From contig NC_039359.1 of the NCBI RefSeq assembly GCF_003573695.1, positions 96,035,275 through 96,099,274 of the forward strand: a stretch of 64,000 nt of DNA, read 5' to 3'. Each line of letters starts with the position of its first letter. Within the stretch, counting starts at the first letter, position 1. The notes under the pieces are model-generated. The model was not told the origin of the DNA and ran no database searches. It was given only the letters and a program-made list of their open reading frames with translations. The translations under genes and the position numbers were made by a program. The stretch comes from Papaver somniferum (lineage: Eukaryota; Streptophyta; Magnoliopsida; Ranunculales; Papaveraceae). Positions 10,019 to 21,400 of this stretch are shown here, one piece after another.

Positions 10019-12492
10019 ATCTTGCAACCTGAGTTCGGTGATAGGTTGTAGTTTCATCCAATCTGATATATCTGACACCTCGAACCTCGCTCGGACGAGA
10101 ACATCAGGTCTGTATATGGTAATCTTGCAACCTGAGTTCAGTGATAGGTTGCAGTTTCATTCAATCTGAATTATTTGACACCTCGAACCTCGCTCGGACG
10201 AGAACATCGGATCCGTATATGGTAATCTTGCAACCTGTGTTCAGTGATAGGTTACAGTTTCATCCAATCTGATATATTTCAGAACTCGAACATCGCTCGG
10301 ACCAGAACATCGGGTCCATATATGGTAATCTTGCAACCTGAGTTAAGTAATAGGTTGCATTTTTATCCAATATGATATTTGACACCTCGAACCTCGCTCG
10401 GACGAGAACATCGGGTCTGTATATGGTAATCTTGCAACCTGAGTTCAGTAATAGGTTGCAGTTTCATCCAATCTGAATTATTTGACACCCCGAACCTCGC
10501 TCGGATGAGAACATCAGGTCAGTATATGGTAATCTTGCAACCTGAGGTAAGTAATAGGTTGCAGTTTCATCCAATCTGATATATTTGACACCTTGAACCT
10601 CGCTCGGACCAGAACATCGGGTCTGTATTTGGTAATCTTGCAACCTGAGTTATGTGATAGGTTGCAGTTTCATCCAATCTGATATATTTGACACCTCGAA
10701 CAACGCTCGGACCAGAACATCGGGTCCGTATATGGTAATCTTGCAACCCGTGTTCAGTGATAGGTTGCAGTTTCATCCAATCTGATATATTTGACACCTC
10801 GAACATCGCTCGGACCAGAACATCGGGTCCGTATATGGTAATCTTGCAACCTGAGTTCAGTGATAGGTTGCAGTTTCATCCAATCTGATATATTTGACAC
10901 CTAGAACCTCGCTCGTAAGAGAACATCGGTTCTGTATATGGTAATCTTGCAACCTGAGTTCAGTGATAGGTTGCAGTTTCATTCACTCTGAATTATTTGA
11001 CACCTCGAACCTCACTCTGACGAGAACATCGGGTCTGTATATGGTAATCTTGCAACCTGAGTTAAGTGATAGGTTGCAGTTTCATCCAATCTGATATATT
11101 TAACACCTCGAACCTCGCTCGGACGAGAACATCGGGTCTGTATATGGTAATGTTGCAACCTGAGTTAAGTGATAGGTTGCAGTTTTATCCAATCTGATAT
11201 ATTTGGAACCTCAAACCTCGCTCGGACGAGAACATCGGGTTTGTATATGGTAATCTTGCAACCTGAGTTCAGTGATAGGTTGCAGTTTCATCCAATCTGA
11301 TATATTTGACACCTCGAACCTCGCTCGGACGAGAATATCGGGTATGTATATGGTAATCTTGCAACCTGAGTTCAGTGATAGGTTGCAGTTTCATCAAAGC
11401 TGAATTATTTGACATCTCAAACCTCGCTTGAACTAGAACATCGGGTCTGTATTTGGTAATCTTGCAACCTGTGTTAAGTGATAGGTTGCAGTTTCATCCA
11501 ATCTGATATATTTGACACCTCGAACATCGCTCGGACTAGAACATCGGGTCCGTATATGGTAATATTGCAACCCGTGTTCAGTGATAGGTTGCAGTTTCAA
11601 CCAATCTGATATATTTGACACCTCGAACCTCGCTCGTACGAGAACATCGGTTCTGTATATGGTAATCTTGCAACCTGAGTTCAGTGATAGGTTGCAGTTT
11701 CATCCAATCTGAATTATTTGACACCTCGAACCTCACTCGGACGAGAACACCGGGTCTGTATATGGTAATCTTGCAAGCTGAGTTAAGTGATAGGTTGCAG
11801 TTTCATCCAATATGATATATTTGACACCTCGAACCTCGCTCGGAAGAGAACATCGGGTCTGTATATGGTAATCTTACAACCTGAGTTCAGTGATAGGTTG
11901 CAGTTTCATCCAATCTGAATTATTTTACACCTCGAACCTCGCTCGGACGAGAACATCGGGTCTTTATATGGTAATCTTGCAACCTGTGCTCAGTGATAGG
12001 TTGTAGTTTTATCCAATCTGAATTATTTGACACCTCGATCCTCGCTCGGACCAGAACATCGGGTTTGTATATGGTAATCTTGTAACCTGAGTTAAGTGAT
12101 AGGTTGCAGTTTTATCCAATATGATATATTTGACACCTCGAACCTCGCTCGGACCAGAACATCAGGTCTGTATATGGTAATCTTGCAACTTGTGTTCAGT
12201 GATAGGTTGCAGTTTCATCCAATCTGAATTATTTGACACCTTGAACCTCGCTCGGACGAAAACATCGGGTCTGTATATGGTAATCTTGCAACCTGAGTTA
12301 AGTGATAGGTTTCATTTCATCCAATATGAATTATTTGACACCTCGAACTTCACTCGGACCAGAACATCGGGTCTGTATATGGTAATATTGCAACTTGAGT
12401 TCAGTGATAGGTTGCAGTTTCATCCAATCTTATGTATCTGACATCTTTAACCTCGCTCGGACGAGAACATCGGGTCTTTATATGGTAATCTT
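10019..12492 (+). repeat. 103-bp satellite array, block 1 (about 24 monomers)
   Basis: The monomer is 103 bp; I phase it to start at 'gacacctcgaacctcgctcg'. It carries 'gcaacctgag' and 'ataggttgc' as an inverted pair. The block is 2474 bp, almost exactly 24 units. Monomers here differ individually (ggacgag/ggaccag/ggactag, atcggg/atcagg, gatatattt/gaattattt) without an evident longer period. The block starts at 'cttgcaacctgag' and stops abruptly inside a monomer after 'ggtaatctt'. It is probably the worn edge of the array. Confidence 0.97.
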
Positions 12493-13297
12493 CTGATAAG
12501 TTCATAATTCATATGATTGTAGTATTCATTTCATACTTGCCTTAGCTATTATTCTTGCATATTTTTGTATTATTACTTTGGTTTTCTCTTATTTGTATCT
12601 ATTAGGTGAATCATAAAAAAATGAGCTACAAAGTTCTGAAAAGAGCTAAGGATTGAAGTATTCCAAGTATCCAAGTGCCCAAGTCCAAGAGAAGTGGAAG
12701 AAGTGCGACGAAAAGGAGCAAAACGCTCAAAATCAAGAGACAGGCCAAAGAACGATATTAACTCATTCAAATTAGGTATTTCTCATTACCATCTTGAAGA
12801 GAACTGAAAGATAAAAATAATTCAAAAATAATGAGGTCATTCCGAGTTCGGATGAAGAAGTTGTGGCCAAAACAGTTTTTATCAAATACCGAGGACAGTG
12901 AAGTCCGCAGACTAGGTTCGCGGACTGGGTTCGCAGACTTAATTCCGAAAATTTCTGCTGGATTTTGAAGTTTGCGGACTGGGTTTGTGCACTTAGCAAA
13001 TGGGAAACGTGTATTCATACCTTGGAAGACCTAAGGGTACGTTTGGATTCGTTATTTCGGGTCCGGTTCTTAAACCGAACTAAATACTTGGAGACCAAGC
13101 AATGTAAACCTATGAAAAATTATTAGGTTATTTAAAAAGGAGAGAATCGAATCTCATATCACAAGTTCTACATCAAAAACCTAGGATTTACTCCTTGAGA
13201 GGGAAACCACCATTATTCATCTTCTTTGTAATATGAGTAGCTAAATCCTTTGTTGATTAAGGATGAATTCAATGTTCTAAGCGTGAAGCTTTATTAT
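12493..13297 (-). mobile_element. LTR-retrotransposon debris
   Basis: 12,650-12,860 is homologous to 1800-2010 ('ccaagtccaagagaagtgga', 'aatgaggtcattccgagttc'), so the same copia-like family is present. It is followed by a cluster of 'gttcgcggactgggtt'-type units at 12,900-12,990, and then from about 13,080 by different retroelement-like leader sequence ending 'ttattattaa'. No reading frame for gag or pol is visible. The break points between the two components are uncertain. Confidence 0.5.
12905..12995. repeat. Short repeat cluster 'gttcgcggactgg'
   Basis: At least four imperfect copies of a 13-16 base unit (gtccgcagactaggttcg, cggactgggttcg, cagactt, tttgcggactgggtttg) stand close together. 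They lie inside the copia-like debris. Confidence 0.6.
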
Positions 13298-13302
13298 TAA
13301 AC

Positions 13303-15728
13303 ATGGATGCATCAAGTCAAGCTCATGGAACAGCTACTCCTACACCTGCTTCAGATGCTACACCTACAACTGCTACAGAGACAGTTGTTGGATCCTCTAT
13401 CCAACCAACAGATGGAGCAGCAGAGCCAGCAGCAATAGATGTAAAAGCTACTTCTACTCAAATTGGTGGTAAGAATAAGATAACTCCTAACATTTGGAAT
13501 CATTTCACTAGGAAGAATGTTCAAGAAGCTGAATGTAATTACTGCAAGAAGATAATAAAGGCTCATACTGGAAGGAATGGTACAAGTGGAATGTGGAAGC
13601 ACTTTAACAGATGCAAGCAGAATCCTAACAAGACAAAGCCAAAAGGACAACAAACTCTGTCATTAAAACCTGCAACACTGGGTGAGGATGAAGGTCAGTT
13701 AGTCTCTACTATATTCAGTCAAGACAAATGTAAAAGGACAGTTGTTGAGTTTATTATAATTGATGAGATTTCCTTTAGAGCAGTTGAGGGTGAAGGTTTT
13801 AGGAGAATGATGCATGTCTTAGAGCCTAGATTTGTTGTACCAAGTAGAATGACTGTTTACAGATGTTTATTATAAATGTATGTAGATGAGAAAGAGAAGT
13901 TTAAAACTTACTTCAAGTCAAGCAAGCATAGGGTTAGTTTGACAACAGACACATGGACTTCACCAAATAATTTCAACTACATCTGTATAACAGTTCACTT
14001 TATTGATCAGCATTGGAAGTTAGAAAAGAGAATTATTATGTGTTTGTGAGGTTAGTGGTCACAAAGGAATTGATATTGGTGAGATGTTGGAGAAGTGCTT
14101 GTCTGATTGAGAGCTTAACGATGTTTTTTCTGTCACTTTGGATAATGTTAGTGCCAACAAGGTAACAATTGATTATTTGACCACTAGTATTGTTTCAATG
14201 ACAAGGGTAGAAGAGAGAGCTAAGTACTTGCATGTAAGTATATGTATATGATTATTTTTTTTGCTTCCTAGTTAGAATTGTGTTTATTAGTTATTATTTT
14301 GTACAAAAATCTAATACTTGTATAAATCTACATCTTTTCAGGTAAGGTGTGCAGCTCATGTACTTGCACTTGTTGTAAAAGATGCTGTAAGGGTCTACAA
14401 CAAATCAATTGCAAGAATAAGGTCAGTTGTCAAGTATATAAAGGGTTCTCCATCTAGGTTGGCTAAGCTGAGGCATTGTACAAATTTAGTTGGAATAGAG
14501 TCTAAGATAGCATTGATATTAGATGTTAAGACTAGATGGAACAACACATTCTTGATGCTAGAGGTTGCACTAGTGTTTGAAAGAGCTTTCACTAGGTTAG
14601 AAAGGTATGATAAGGAATATCAGAAGTTGTTTTATTTCTCCACTAAAGACAATGAGAAATATTTACCCGATGCTAATGATTTTGATATAGATGTTAATGT
14701 TGGTGAAGAAGAAGAAGAATTTAGTGGAGAAGAAAAAGAAGAAGAATATGGTGTGAAAAGCAAGAAGAAGGCACAAAAGAAGAAGAAGAAGAAGGCTATA
14801 GTGAAGAAACCTGCTCCATGTGAAGAGGACTGGATCTTTTCCAGAGGCCTTGTGAAATGTTTGAAGGTATTCTTTGATGCCACTGTTGCATTTTCAGCCT
14901 CAACTAAGGTAACAACACATACATTCTTATGGCAATTAGTTATCATTTATGAACAGCTAGTTGAGTTTAGAGATAATGTAGATGAAGATCCTTTTATTGC
15001 AACTATGGCTGCCAAAATGTTTAAGAAGTATAACAAATATTGAGGTATTATGCAAAGATGAACTCTATAACTTTTTTTGCCATGTTGTTGGATCCTAGAG
15101 AGAAAGAGAAAGGACTAGAATTTGCTCTTGATTGTTTGTATGGGAAGAAGTCTCCAAAGGTTGAACTTGTTATGATGAGTGTGTTATTGGATTTTAAGAT
15201 TCTATTTGAAGAATATAAGGATGTGTATTCAGTTTATGAGAGGAGTCAAGTACTTCTATGCAGGGACAAGCTAAATCAGTGGTGACTAAACCAGGGGCAG
15301 GCCCAAGTCGTATGAAAGAGTTGATGTCAAGGAGTAAGAGGTTCAAGAGCAACCCAGATGATGATGTGGGAAAAACAGAATTAGATAGATATTTGATAGA
15401 CAAGTTTGAAGAAGGTGAAGGAGAAGATGGTGATGATGATGAGTTTGACTTATTGGGTTGGTGGAATACCAACAGTAACAAGTATAAGATACTTGGACAT
15501 ATGGCTAAGGACATACTAGCCATTCCTGTGTCTTCTGTTGCCTCTGAATATGCTTTTAGCACAGGAAAGCGAGTGTTAAGTCCTTGTAGAAGCTCTTTAT
15601 CTACAAGGACCGTTGAGGCATTGCTTTGCACACAAAGCTGGCTAAGGAAGCCAATACAACTTGATCTTTTATGTGACTACATACCAGATGACGATCACAA
15701 ATTTCTTTTTCCTTGTTACTTTTTTTAG
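13303..15728 (+). pseudogene. Inactivated hAT-superfamily (Ac/RICESLEEPER-like) transposase
   Basis: This would encode a plant hAT transposase, which binds transposon ends and cuts DNA in the nucleus. The first 190 codons hold a BED zinc finger (C78-x2-C81-x18-H100-x3-C104). The RNase H-like core follows: SLTTDTWTS near 13,935, a degenerate SGHKG...LDN region, then RCAAHVLALVV at 14,345 and LDVKTRWNNTFLMLE at 14,520. A Lys/Glu-rich insertion sits at 14,700-14,810. The hATC dimerisation domain is at 15,370-15,650 (AIPVSSVASEYAFSTGKR, then SSLSTRTVEALLCTQSWL). Lesions are TAA at 13,873-13,875, a frameshift near 14,042, TGA at 14,108-14,110 and frameshifts near 15,041 (one base missing after KKYNKY) and 15,250. 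The start at 13,303 is the first ATG giving the full N-terminus. Identity as hAT is secure; activity is excluded as assembled. It lies nested between retroelement remnants that interrupt the satellite. Confidence 0.92.
14234..14341 (+). other. GT-AG intron inside the hAT pseudogene
   Basis: Donor 'cat|gtaagt' at 14,234 and acceptor 'cttttcag|gta' ending at 14,341 delimit 108 AT-rich bases. Removing them joins ...AKYLH to VRCAAHVL in one frame, as expected at this conserved hAT position. Confidence 0.8.
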
Positions 15729-16341
15729 TAATAGTTACTAACTGCCTAACTTGCTGTTACTTTTTATTGCAGAGTTATTGGGTCCTATCAAAAATAATGC
15801 CACCACCAGTGCAGCCATGGAATAGATCTCCACAACCACTTCAGCCATGCTACAACTTCAACTAACTTTCTGTTAGTTGTTAAGTTTCTATTAGTTTTTG
15901 GTCAGTCATCAGTGTGTGTGTTTGTGCTACTCCTACTTGAGTACTTGTTATTTTGTTAAGACTTTGGTTGTTTGTCAGTTTGTGTGCTACTGCTACTTGT
16001 CAAGACTTTGGTTGTTTGGCACTTTGGTTTGCTAGTATAATTATTTCTACTTTTGGGTTGTTACTTTGTTCTTTGATTGAGATATTGTTTAATATATTGA
16101 AAAACAGGTAAAACAGGTACATAATTTTTCTGGAAAACTGACAGGGAAATCTGTCTGGAATTCTGACAGAAAAGAACCGATTGGAATCGGAACCGTACCT
16201 GGTACCATACGTGTACCGAATGGTACCGGAACCAAGGTACAAGGTACGTGTACCGGTCCAAAATTTTAGAACCGAGGCTAGGGAGGTACAGGTACTCGGT
16301 CTTGGCAATAACCGAGCCGAACCGTACCGTGTGCACCCTTA
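15729..16341 (+). mobile_element. 3' non-coding part and right end of the hAT element
   Basis: After the transposase stop come about 450 bases of non-coding sequence. Then 16,190-16,341 is dense in 'ggtacc', 'gtaccg' and 'ggtacg' motifs in both orientations, as in hAT subterminal regions. The last bases 'gtgcaccctta' (16,331-16,341) read inverted as TAAGGGTGCAC, a plausible hAT terminal repeat. A weak left partner 'taagggtacg' occurs near 13,031, but the flanks show no matching 8-bp target duplication. Confidence 0.6.
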
Positions 16342-16439
16342 ATCAATATCCCACAGAACCTTATGGATATTCTCATACATGTCAACAACCATATGACGGG
16401 CATGTAAGTTAACAATCACAAGGATGGGAGGATAGTTAT

Positions 16440-17684
16440 ACTTCTAATCGTTTATCTCCTGAACTTGAGCAGAAGTTTGACCAGTTTATGCTTCAGTTAA
16501 AGGCCAATTTGTCCATGCCGGAATCTCTCAATGAACAAACAAGCGCGGAGAACAATTTTCCAACTGAATCTTACTGAAATATATCCAATCCAACTCCTGA
16601 TCGTATTTATGATCATTCACCTATTCAAAAGGATGAGACTTGGTCTGGAAATAATGTGGTGAGTGAAGGTGTTGGTTTTGAAGAACGTTTTGACGAACTG
16701 ATCCAAGCGATAATGCAACATCAACAAGGGTTGGATAAATACATTCAAAATTCGGATGAGTGCAACAAAAAAATGGAAGAATCATGCCAGTAATTTCAAA
16801 GGAATATAGAAAAGATAAAGATACAAAATGCTCAACTCATTGAGAATAGGAATGAGGAAGAGGTTTGGCCTCAAAACCAAACCAATTCCGAAATTTCGGA
16901 GGACGAAAAAAAATATTTTGGAGATGAGCAACCTTTGAGAATTTCTTATAACAATGATGAAGTTATACCAGCTCTGGATCGTAATAATGATCACTCGCCT
17001 ATTCAAAAGTATGAGCCTTGGTATGACCGAACCATTGTTATGAACGGTGTGACATACTCAATGCATATCAACGTTACAATGAACATCCATATTATAATAT
17101 TTTTAGGTCGGTTGATTTGCAAGAAGTAGACCCGATTATTCCCTCAACGGAGACTCATACAGAATACCCCAAAATCTATACCGAAGAAGAGTTCCTGAGA
17201 GCGGAATTTGATTCATATGATGAGAGTGTTGAAGAGATGGAGATTGAGAATGAAACCAAATTGATTGAAGTCATGGAAGACCCAATTGAGCTAGATAACA
17301 ATAGTTTGATAGAGGACCACGATATACTTGAGGTAAATAATTCACTATTAATTATGAATGGGGATCCGGTACAAGGTTTGTCTAATCCTTTGCTTAATTC
17401 TATATCTATTGATCCTTTCCATCCAATTGAAGTAGATTCTAAAAGAGTTGTTAACCCAACTTTTAAGAATATACCTCACTTAGGAATGGAGTTGTGCGCT
17501 AAAAATTGTTTTAACGGATTATTTTGCTTATAAGTATCCACCACTTTATGTGTTTGATTCGAGTATTGTGCAGGTTCACCAAGCTGAAGAACCTTTTGAA
17601 GTTCCCGAATTCTATGTTCTCTACTCACTTCCGAGTGTAGAAAGGATTAAGTGTGGGGGAAACTTCAATAAAGTGATAGCTTAA
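16440..17684 (+). pseudogene. Broken retroelement polyprotein-like ORF
   Basis: One frame is coding-like from 16,440 (NRLSPELEQKFDQFMLQLKA), with TGA at 16,575-16,577 and TAA at 16,791-16,793. It includes a Gln-rich helical part (IQAIMQHQQGLDKYIQ) typical of plant retroelement Gag or linker regions. Near 17,110 it shifts frame to a 138-codon acidic ORF (17,117-17,533; EEFLRAEFDSYDESVEEME). A second shift near 17,515 leads to a C-terminal piece (YKYPPLYVFDSSIVQVHQAE, then PEFYVLYSLPSVERIKCGGN) ending at TAA 17,682. An internal repeat is visible: DHSPIQKDETW at about 16,612 and DHSPIQKYEPW at about 16,990. No catalytic motif is seen. Neighbours are the hAT right end upstream and a polypurine tract near its stop. 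Confidence 0.5.
17649..17663 (+). other. Polypurine-tract-like sequence
   Basis: 'aagtgtgggggaaac' overlaps the last codons of the ORF ending at 17,684. It resembles the plus-strand primer region upstream of a 3' LTR. A second similar run, 'tgtgtggaggagtag', lies at about 18,382. Confidence 0.35.
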
Positions 17685-18416
17685 ATATTTATCTTTTGTG
17701 TTAATATTTTTTTGAAGCTGTTATTTGAATTGCAGACTGTTATTTGGAAGGATTACCAAATTTTCAGATTGTTGGTGTACAGACGATAACAATAACGTGG
17801 GGCTGACGACGTTAAACCAAGCGCTTAATGGGAGGAAACCCATCGGTTTTGTATCTATATCCCTTTTGTTTTTATTTTTCTTAGTTTTGCATATCATATT
17901 TTGCATTCCCATCTTGAATTTTACAAGTCCTATATTTATAATGAAAGTTTTGACGGATTCTCGTCAGAAAATTCTGACTGCGCACTTGTTACAAAAACAT
18001 CTCTCGAGACTTCATACGAAGTCCGATTTGAGTGGTTGACCCCAAATTTTAAATAGGACAGACATACCTTTATTTTCCAAAAAGAAAATATGAATTTGGA
18101 TTCCGTTAAGTTGGAGAGATAGTCCTGGACAGTTGAGTTTCGGTATTTTTCTAGAACTTTTTCAGATTGCATGTCAGTCAGTCCGGAGGCCATAAAAGTC
18201 AGACCATTTATCGAAACACTGTGCCATTTTGACAACTTATAGAAAGTAAGTAGGCGAACAACTTTCCTTTAGGATGTTTTACTTAGTTCCCTAACCATTG
18301 GTACAGTTGTTGAGTTTTTCAGGGCTGTTATGTCAGAAATCAGAATTTTCGGTTTTGAACATTGAGGACAATGTTGAGTTTATGTGTGGAGGAGTAGTTA
18401 AGCATGTTTGGATTGT
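17685..18416. other. Non-coding retroelement 3' region
   Basis: No credible ORF; short frames on both strands are unrelated to each other. The stretch contains 'gaggacaatgttgag' at 18,363. It is treated as part of the surrounding retroelement remnant. Confidence 0.4.
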
Positions 18417-18468
18417 AAAAAAATAAATAAATAAAAATAAATAAAATAAAATAAAATAAAATAAAATC
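18417..18468. repeat. (AAAT/AAAAT)n microsatellite
   Basis: Begins as 'aaataaataaataaaa' and becomes a regular five-base 'aaaat' repeat of about six units. Confidence 0.9.
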
Positions 18469-21400
18469 ATATTCTTTGATTTCTTGCAATCTTGAGACTT
18501 CATATACTGGAGTTAATTATGAACTAATTAGGATGACACTCTAAACCTTTTAATGTTGAAACAGTTCTTACAGCTATAGATTGAGTTCCATTTATTTCAA
18601 TCCTTAATTATATATACGTTCATAATTGAATGCGAAATTAAGCTATGGTAGTCGTTTGAAAGAGTCGTCCTCGCATTTAATCATTACTGAATCATTTTCT
18701 TTTTATTTTTGCAGTTATATGTTTCTCTAAAGTGATTTGGTGGGATCCTGATACTACTGTGGATTTTGTAGCAAGGTAATCATTTATTGAGTTATTTAAA
18801 AGCCCCATAAGACAATTGACTTATACTCATAAATAGTGAGCCGGAAAAAAAAATATATAAGGCTCATCTTCATTTATCAACACCAATAAATGATAGGTCC
18901 ATAATTGCGAACTAATCATAGTCGATGAAAACAAAAACCATATCATCATTATATAACAAGTCAAAAAGACTATTATTTGACATCTTGAACCTCTCTCGGA
19001 CGAGAACATCGGGTCTGTATATGGTAAACTTGCAACCTGAGTTAAGTGATAGGTTGCAGTTTCATCCAATCTGATATATTTGACACCTCGAACCTCGATC
19101 GGACGAGAGCATCGGGTCTGTATAGGGTAATCTTGCAACTTGAGTTCAATGATAGGTTGCAGTTTCATCCAATATGATATATTTGACACCTCGAACCTCG
19201 CTTGGACGAGAACATCAGGTCTGTATATGGTAATCTTGCAACCTGAGTTAAGTGATAGATTGTAGTTTCATCCAATCTGATACATTTGACACCTCGAACC
19301 TCGCTCGGACGAGAACATCGGGTCTGTATATGGTAATCTTGCAACCTGAGTTAAGTGATAGGTTGTTGTTTCATCCAATCTGATATATTTAACACCTCGA
19401 ACCTTGCTCGGACCAGAACATCGGGTCTGTATATGGTAACCTTGCAACCTGAGTTAAGTGATAGTTGCGGTTTTATCCAATCTGATATATTTGACACCAC
19501 GAACCTCGCTCGGACGAGAACGTCGTGTCTGTATATGGTAATCTTGCAACCTGAGTTCAGTGATAGGTTGCAGTTTCATCCAATCTGAATTATTTGACAC
19601 CTCGAACCTCGCTCCGACGAGAACATCGGGTCTGTATATGGTAATCTTGTAACCTGAGTTAAGTGGTGAGTTGCAGTTTCATCCAATCTGTTATATTTGA
19701 CACCTAGAACCTCGCTCGGACTAGAACATCGGGTCTTTATATAGTAATCTTGCAACCTGAGTTAAGTGATAGGTTGCAGTTTCATCCAATCTGATATATT
19801 TGACACCTCGGACCTCGCTTGGACGACAACATCAGGTCTCTATATGGTAATCTTGCAACCCGAGTTAAGTGATAGGTTGGTGTTTCATCCAATCTGAATT
19901 ATTTGACACCTCGAACCTCCCTCGGACCAGAACATCAGGTCTGTATATGGTAATCTTGCAACCTGAGTTAAGTGATAGGTTGCAGTTTCATCCAATCTGA
20001 TATATTTGACACCTCGGACCTCGCTCAGACGAGAATATCAGGTCTGTATATGGTAATCTTGCAACCTGAGTTCAGTGATAGGTTGCAGTTTCATTCAATA
20101 TGAATTATTTGACACCTCGAACCTCGCTCGGACGAGAACATCGGGTCTATATATGGTAATATTGCAACCTGAGTTAAGTGATAGGTTGCAGTTTCATCCA
20201 ATCTGATATATTTGATACCTCGAACCTCGTTCGGACGAGAACATCAGGTATGTATATGGTAATCTTGCAACCTGAGTTAACTGATAGGTTGCAGTTTCAT
20301 CCAATCTGATATATTTGACACCTCGAACCTCGCTCGGACTAGAACATCAGGTCTGTATATGGTAATCTTGCAACCTGAGTTTAGTGATAGGTTGAAGTTT
20401 CATCCAATCTGATATATTTGACACTTCGAACCTCGCTCGTACCAGAACATCGGGTCTATATATGGTAATTTTGCAACCTGAGTTCAGTAATAAGTTTAAG
20501 TTTCATCCAATCTGATATATTTGACACCTCGAACCTCGTTCGGACGAGAACATCGGGTCTGTATATGGTAATCTTGAAACCTGAGTTCAGTAATAGGTTG
20601 CAGTATCATCCAATCTGAATTATTTGACACCTCGAACCTCGCTCAGATCAGAACATCGGGTATTTATATGGTAATCTAGCAACCTGAGTTAAGTGATAGG
20701 TTGCAGTTTCATCCAATCTGATATATTTGACACCTTGAACCTCGCTCGGACCCGAACATCGGGTCTGTATATGATAATCTTGCAACCTGAGTTTAGTGAT
20801 AGGTTGAAGTTTCATCCAATCTGATATATTTGACACTTCAAACCTCGCTCGTACCAGAAAATCGGGTCTTTATATGGTAATTTTGCAACGTGAGTTCAGT
20901 AATAAGTTTAAGTTTCATCCAATCTGATATATTTGACACCTCGAACCTCGTTCGGACGAGAACATCGGGTCTGTATATGGTAATCTTGAAACCTGAGTTC
21001 AGTAATAGGTTGCAGTATCATCCAATCTGAATTATTTGACACCTCGAACCTCGCTCAGATCAGAACATCGAGTATTTATATGGTAATCTAGCAACCTGAA
21101 TTAAGTGATAGGTTGCAGTTTTATCCAATCTGATATATTTGACACCTCGAACCTCGCTCGGACTAGAATATCGAGTCTTTATATAGTAATCTTGCAACCT
21201 GAGTTAAGTGATAGGTTGCAGTTTCATCCAATCTGATATATTTGACACCTCAGACCTCGCTCGGACGAGAACATCAGGTCTCTATATGGTAATCTTGCAA
21301 CCCGAGTTCAGTGATAGGTTGGTGTTTCATCCAATCTGAATTATTTGACACCTCGAACCTCGCTCGGACCAGAAAATCAGGTTTGTATATTGTAATCTTG

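Larger units (their letters stand above)
16342..18971 (+). mobile_element. Degenerate LTR-retrotransposon, probably Ty3/gypsy type
   Basis: A broken ORF series (16,440-17,684) is followed by a polypurine-like 'aagtgtgggggaaac' (17,649), an AT-rich non-coding stretch with 'ttgaggacaatgttgag' (18,361) and 'tgtgtggaggag' (18,382), an (AAAAT)n tract and an AT-rich tail up to the satellite. Phrases such as 'gaggacaatgt' and 'agtgtggggg' recur near the 3' ends of plant Ty3/gypsy elements of the Tat/Athila kind. No RT or integrase is present and no LTR pair can be delimited. The lineage call is tentative. Confidence 0.5.
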
